From Bin80 sp026708685 (lineage in GTDB: Bacteria; Bacteroidota; Rhodothermia; Rhodothermales; Bin80): 64,000 bases of DNA. The stretch is from positions 2,542,001 through 2,606,000 of the forward strand of contig OZ241742.1 of the NCBI GenBank assembly GCA_965200955.1. Direction: 5' to 3'. The translations under genes and the position numbers were made by a program. Shown piece after piece: positions 62,822 to 64,000 of this stretch (the first letter of the stretch is position 1; each line of letters begins with the position of its first letter). The notes under the pieces are model-generated. The model was not told the origin of the DNA, did not search any database, and saw only the letters and a program-made list of their open reading frames with translations.

Positions 62822-63964
62822 ATGGATGCATTCACTGAGCACCGGGGGCCCGCAGAATACTTTCATGGGCGTACAGAAATTATCAAGCACTTTGTACATG
62901 CACTTGAGCATTACCGTAACAGAGGTAAAGGCACCACCTTTCTCATCAAGGGTCCACCAGGTGTGGGAAAGACAGCACTGTTAACAAAACTCGCCGAGCA
63001 CGCTGACGATATAGGCTATGCCGTAAAGGATACCGTTAGCCCTTCCGACCTGTATGTACCCGAGGACATGGCGGCTACGCTCGGCGTGGAGTACACGTCC
63101 CGCAAAGAACTGGGGGCACATGTAGATGCGAAGATCGTAGGGGTGTCAGGTAAAAAAGAGTTGACCCAGTCGTCGGCAGTCGTTCATATAGTGCAAAAGG
63201 CCGCACTTGGCAATGGGCTACTCTTAGTGTTGGACGAAGCTCAGCACCTCGCAGAACTTGTGACACCCGAAGCGGTCAAGGTCGCTACCATGAACACGCT
63301 GGACAAGATACACAATGGAAAGGTTGGGTTGCCAGTCTTCCTGTTGGCGGGCGGACTAGGCACTACTGAACTTGCGTTTGAGTCGTTAGGTGTCTCACGC
63401 TTTGAAGATACCCACAGGGTGCGGCTCGGAGCACTGGGGCACACGTCCACTTGTGCCGTGATCCACGATCATCTGTGCCATTGCTGCGGTATGAAAAATC
63501 CACCAACGGAGTGGATCGAATCCCTTGCCGAGCAGTCACAAGGGTGGCCTCACCATATGATGAGTTGCATAGAGTCTTTCAAAGGCGCGCTTGCTCAGGC
63601 AGGAGGGGATCCGACAAAGGTGCATCTCAAACAAATCCTTGTTAAGGGCGAAGCCCGCATGTCCGCATATTACCAAGCCAGGGCCCATGGTATATCAAGG
63701 AAGCAACGTGTTCTTTTAGCGAGCCTGTTCACAGACCTACACCCTGGTGAGTCCGTAGACAGAGAGGATGTGATTGAAGTGCTTGAGACAGAGTACCCCA
63801 GTGAGGTAGCACAGGATGTGTTTACGCGTGCCCTCAGACAGGGTGTCCTTGATGAGCGGGAAGATGGCGATTTCGCGGTTCCGATCCCGTCCATGCATAC
63901 ATGGCTCGTTCGTAGATATGCAAAGGAGCGTCAACCTCAAAAACTCGCCAAGAAATTTGTGTAA
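62822..63964 (+). CDS. AAA-family ATPase (Orc1/AAA_16-like), accessory
   Basis: A 380-residue P-loop ATPase. It opens with GPAEYFHGRTEI, typical of AAA_16/Cdc6-like proteins. Walker A is LIKGPPGVGKTALL (44-51 core) and Walker B is LLLVLDEAQHL with Asp138-Glu139. A winged-helix-like C-terminus (QRVLLASLFTDLHPGESVDREDVIEVLE) is present. Codon and base use look richer in GC than the rest of the window, and the gene sits right of a miniature element, so acquisition by transfer is likely. Function cannot be assigned; defence, mobile-element and replication proteins share this layout. Confidence 0.7.
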   Translation: MDAFTEHRGPAEYFHGRTEIIKHFVHALEHYRNRGKGTTFLIKGPPGVGKTALLTKLAEHADDIGYAVKDTVSPSDLYVPEDMAATLGVEYTSRKELGAHVDAKIVGVSGKKELTQSSAVVHIVQKAALGNGLLLVLDEAQHLAELVTPEAVKVATMNTLDKIHNGKVGLPVFLLAGGLGTTELAFESLGVSRFEDTHRVRLGALGHTSTCAVIHDHLCHCCGMKNPPTEWIESLAEQSQGWPHHMMSCIESFKGALAQAGGDPTKVHLKQILVKGEARMSAYYQARAHGISRKQRVLLASLFTDLHPGESVDREDVIEVLETEYPSEVAQDVFTRALRQGVLDEREDGDFAVPIPSMHTWLVRRYAKERQPQKLAKKFV

Positions 63965-64000
63965 GGCGATCGGGGGCTTGAGCGGTAGGCAATAATGCCC

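Overview
The window looks like chromosomal DNA of a Bacteroidota/Rhodothermota-type (FCB group) bacterium. Three things support this: a type IX secretion pair (PorU sortase, PorV), proteins ending in type IX-style C-terminal sorting domains, and other genes typical of that group (an HU-like/SPOR protein, DUF5683 proteins, a LuxE/LuxC-like pair, peptidase-propeller-barrel surface proteins). Base composition looks mid-40s %GC by eye (not computed). The species cannot be named from this sequence.

Layout: 1-4100 (minus) carries menC, a ROK kinase, a SIS-domain protein and an HU-like/SPOR protein. 4100-9933 carries a PfkB kinase, folB, maf, an orphan ParA and a penicillin-acylase-family hydrolase. 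10115-14166 is a sodium symporter followed by a tightly overlapped redoxin/LuxE-like/LuxC-like group. 14350-16499 is a NERD-like superfamily 1 helicase broken by a frameshift. 16660-19574 holds a holin-like membrane protein, two related DUF883-like proteins, adk and a polyprenyl diphosphate synthase. 19931-23851 is accessory: a putative type II restriction-modification pair, a miniature inverted-repeat element and a complete insertion sequence with a 9-bp target duplication. 23941-30501 carries a PGI/PMI isomerase, a peptidase/TolB-propeller/barrel protein, a BamB-like lipoprotein, a small envelope protein and CvpA. 30912-36674 carries an MmeI-type restriction-modification enzyme with a terminator, a MerR regulator, tRNA-Pro(GGG), an HTH protein, a second ROK protein and a DUF1080 protein; a GMC oxidoreductase follows divergently. 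38775-45541 is a giant fibronectin type III repeat protein interrupted by a nonsense codon, with its likely signal peptide in another frame across a 9-bp homopolymer. 46081-48908 holds an outer-membrane barrel, a Lon-substrate-binding-domain protein and an MBL-fold hydrolase. 49038-62090 is a type IX secretion locus: porU, porV, a pseudo-M6 secreted protein, a second peptidase/propeller/barrel protein, a TlpA-like thioredoxin and a DUF5683 protein. 62091-64000 is a gene-poor stretch with another miniature element, then an AAA ATPase of different base composition.

The common theme is envelope and surface biology. PorU/PorV would process and anchor cargo such as the FN3 giant and the pseudo-M6 protein. 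The two peptidase-barrel proteins would sit in the outer membrane. The DUF1080/GMC pair suggests 3-keto-sugar catabolism. The strongest leads for unusual biology are the homopolymer and nonsense lesions in the repeat protein, the two peptidase-propeller-barrel paralogs, the M6-like protein without a catalytic motif inside the secretion operon, the luciferase-free LuxEC module, and the three-copy miniature element.
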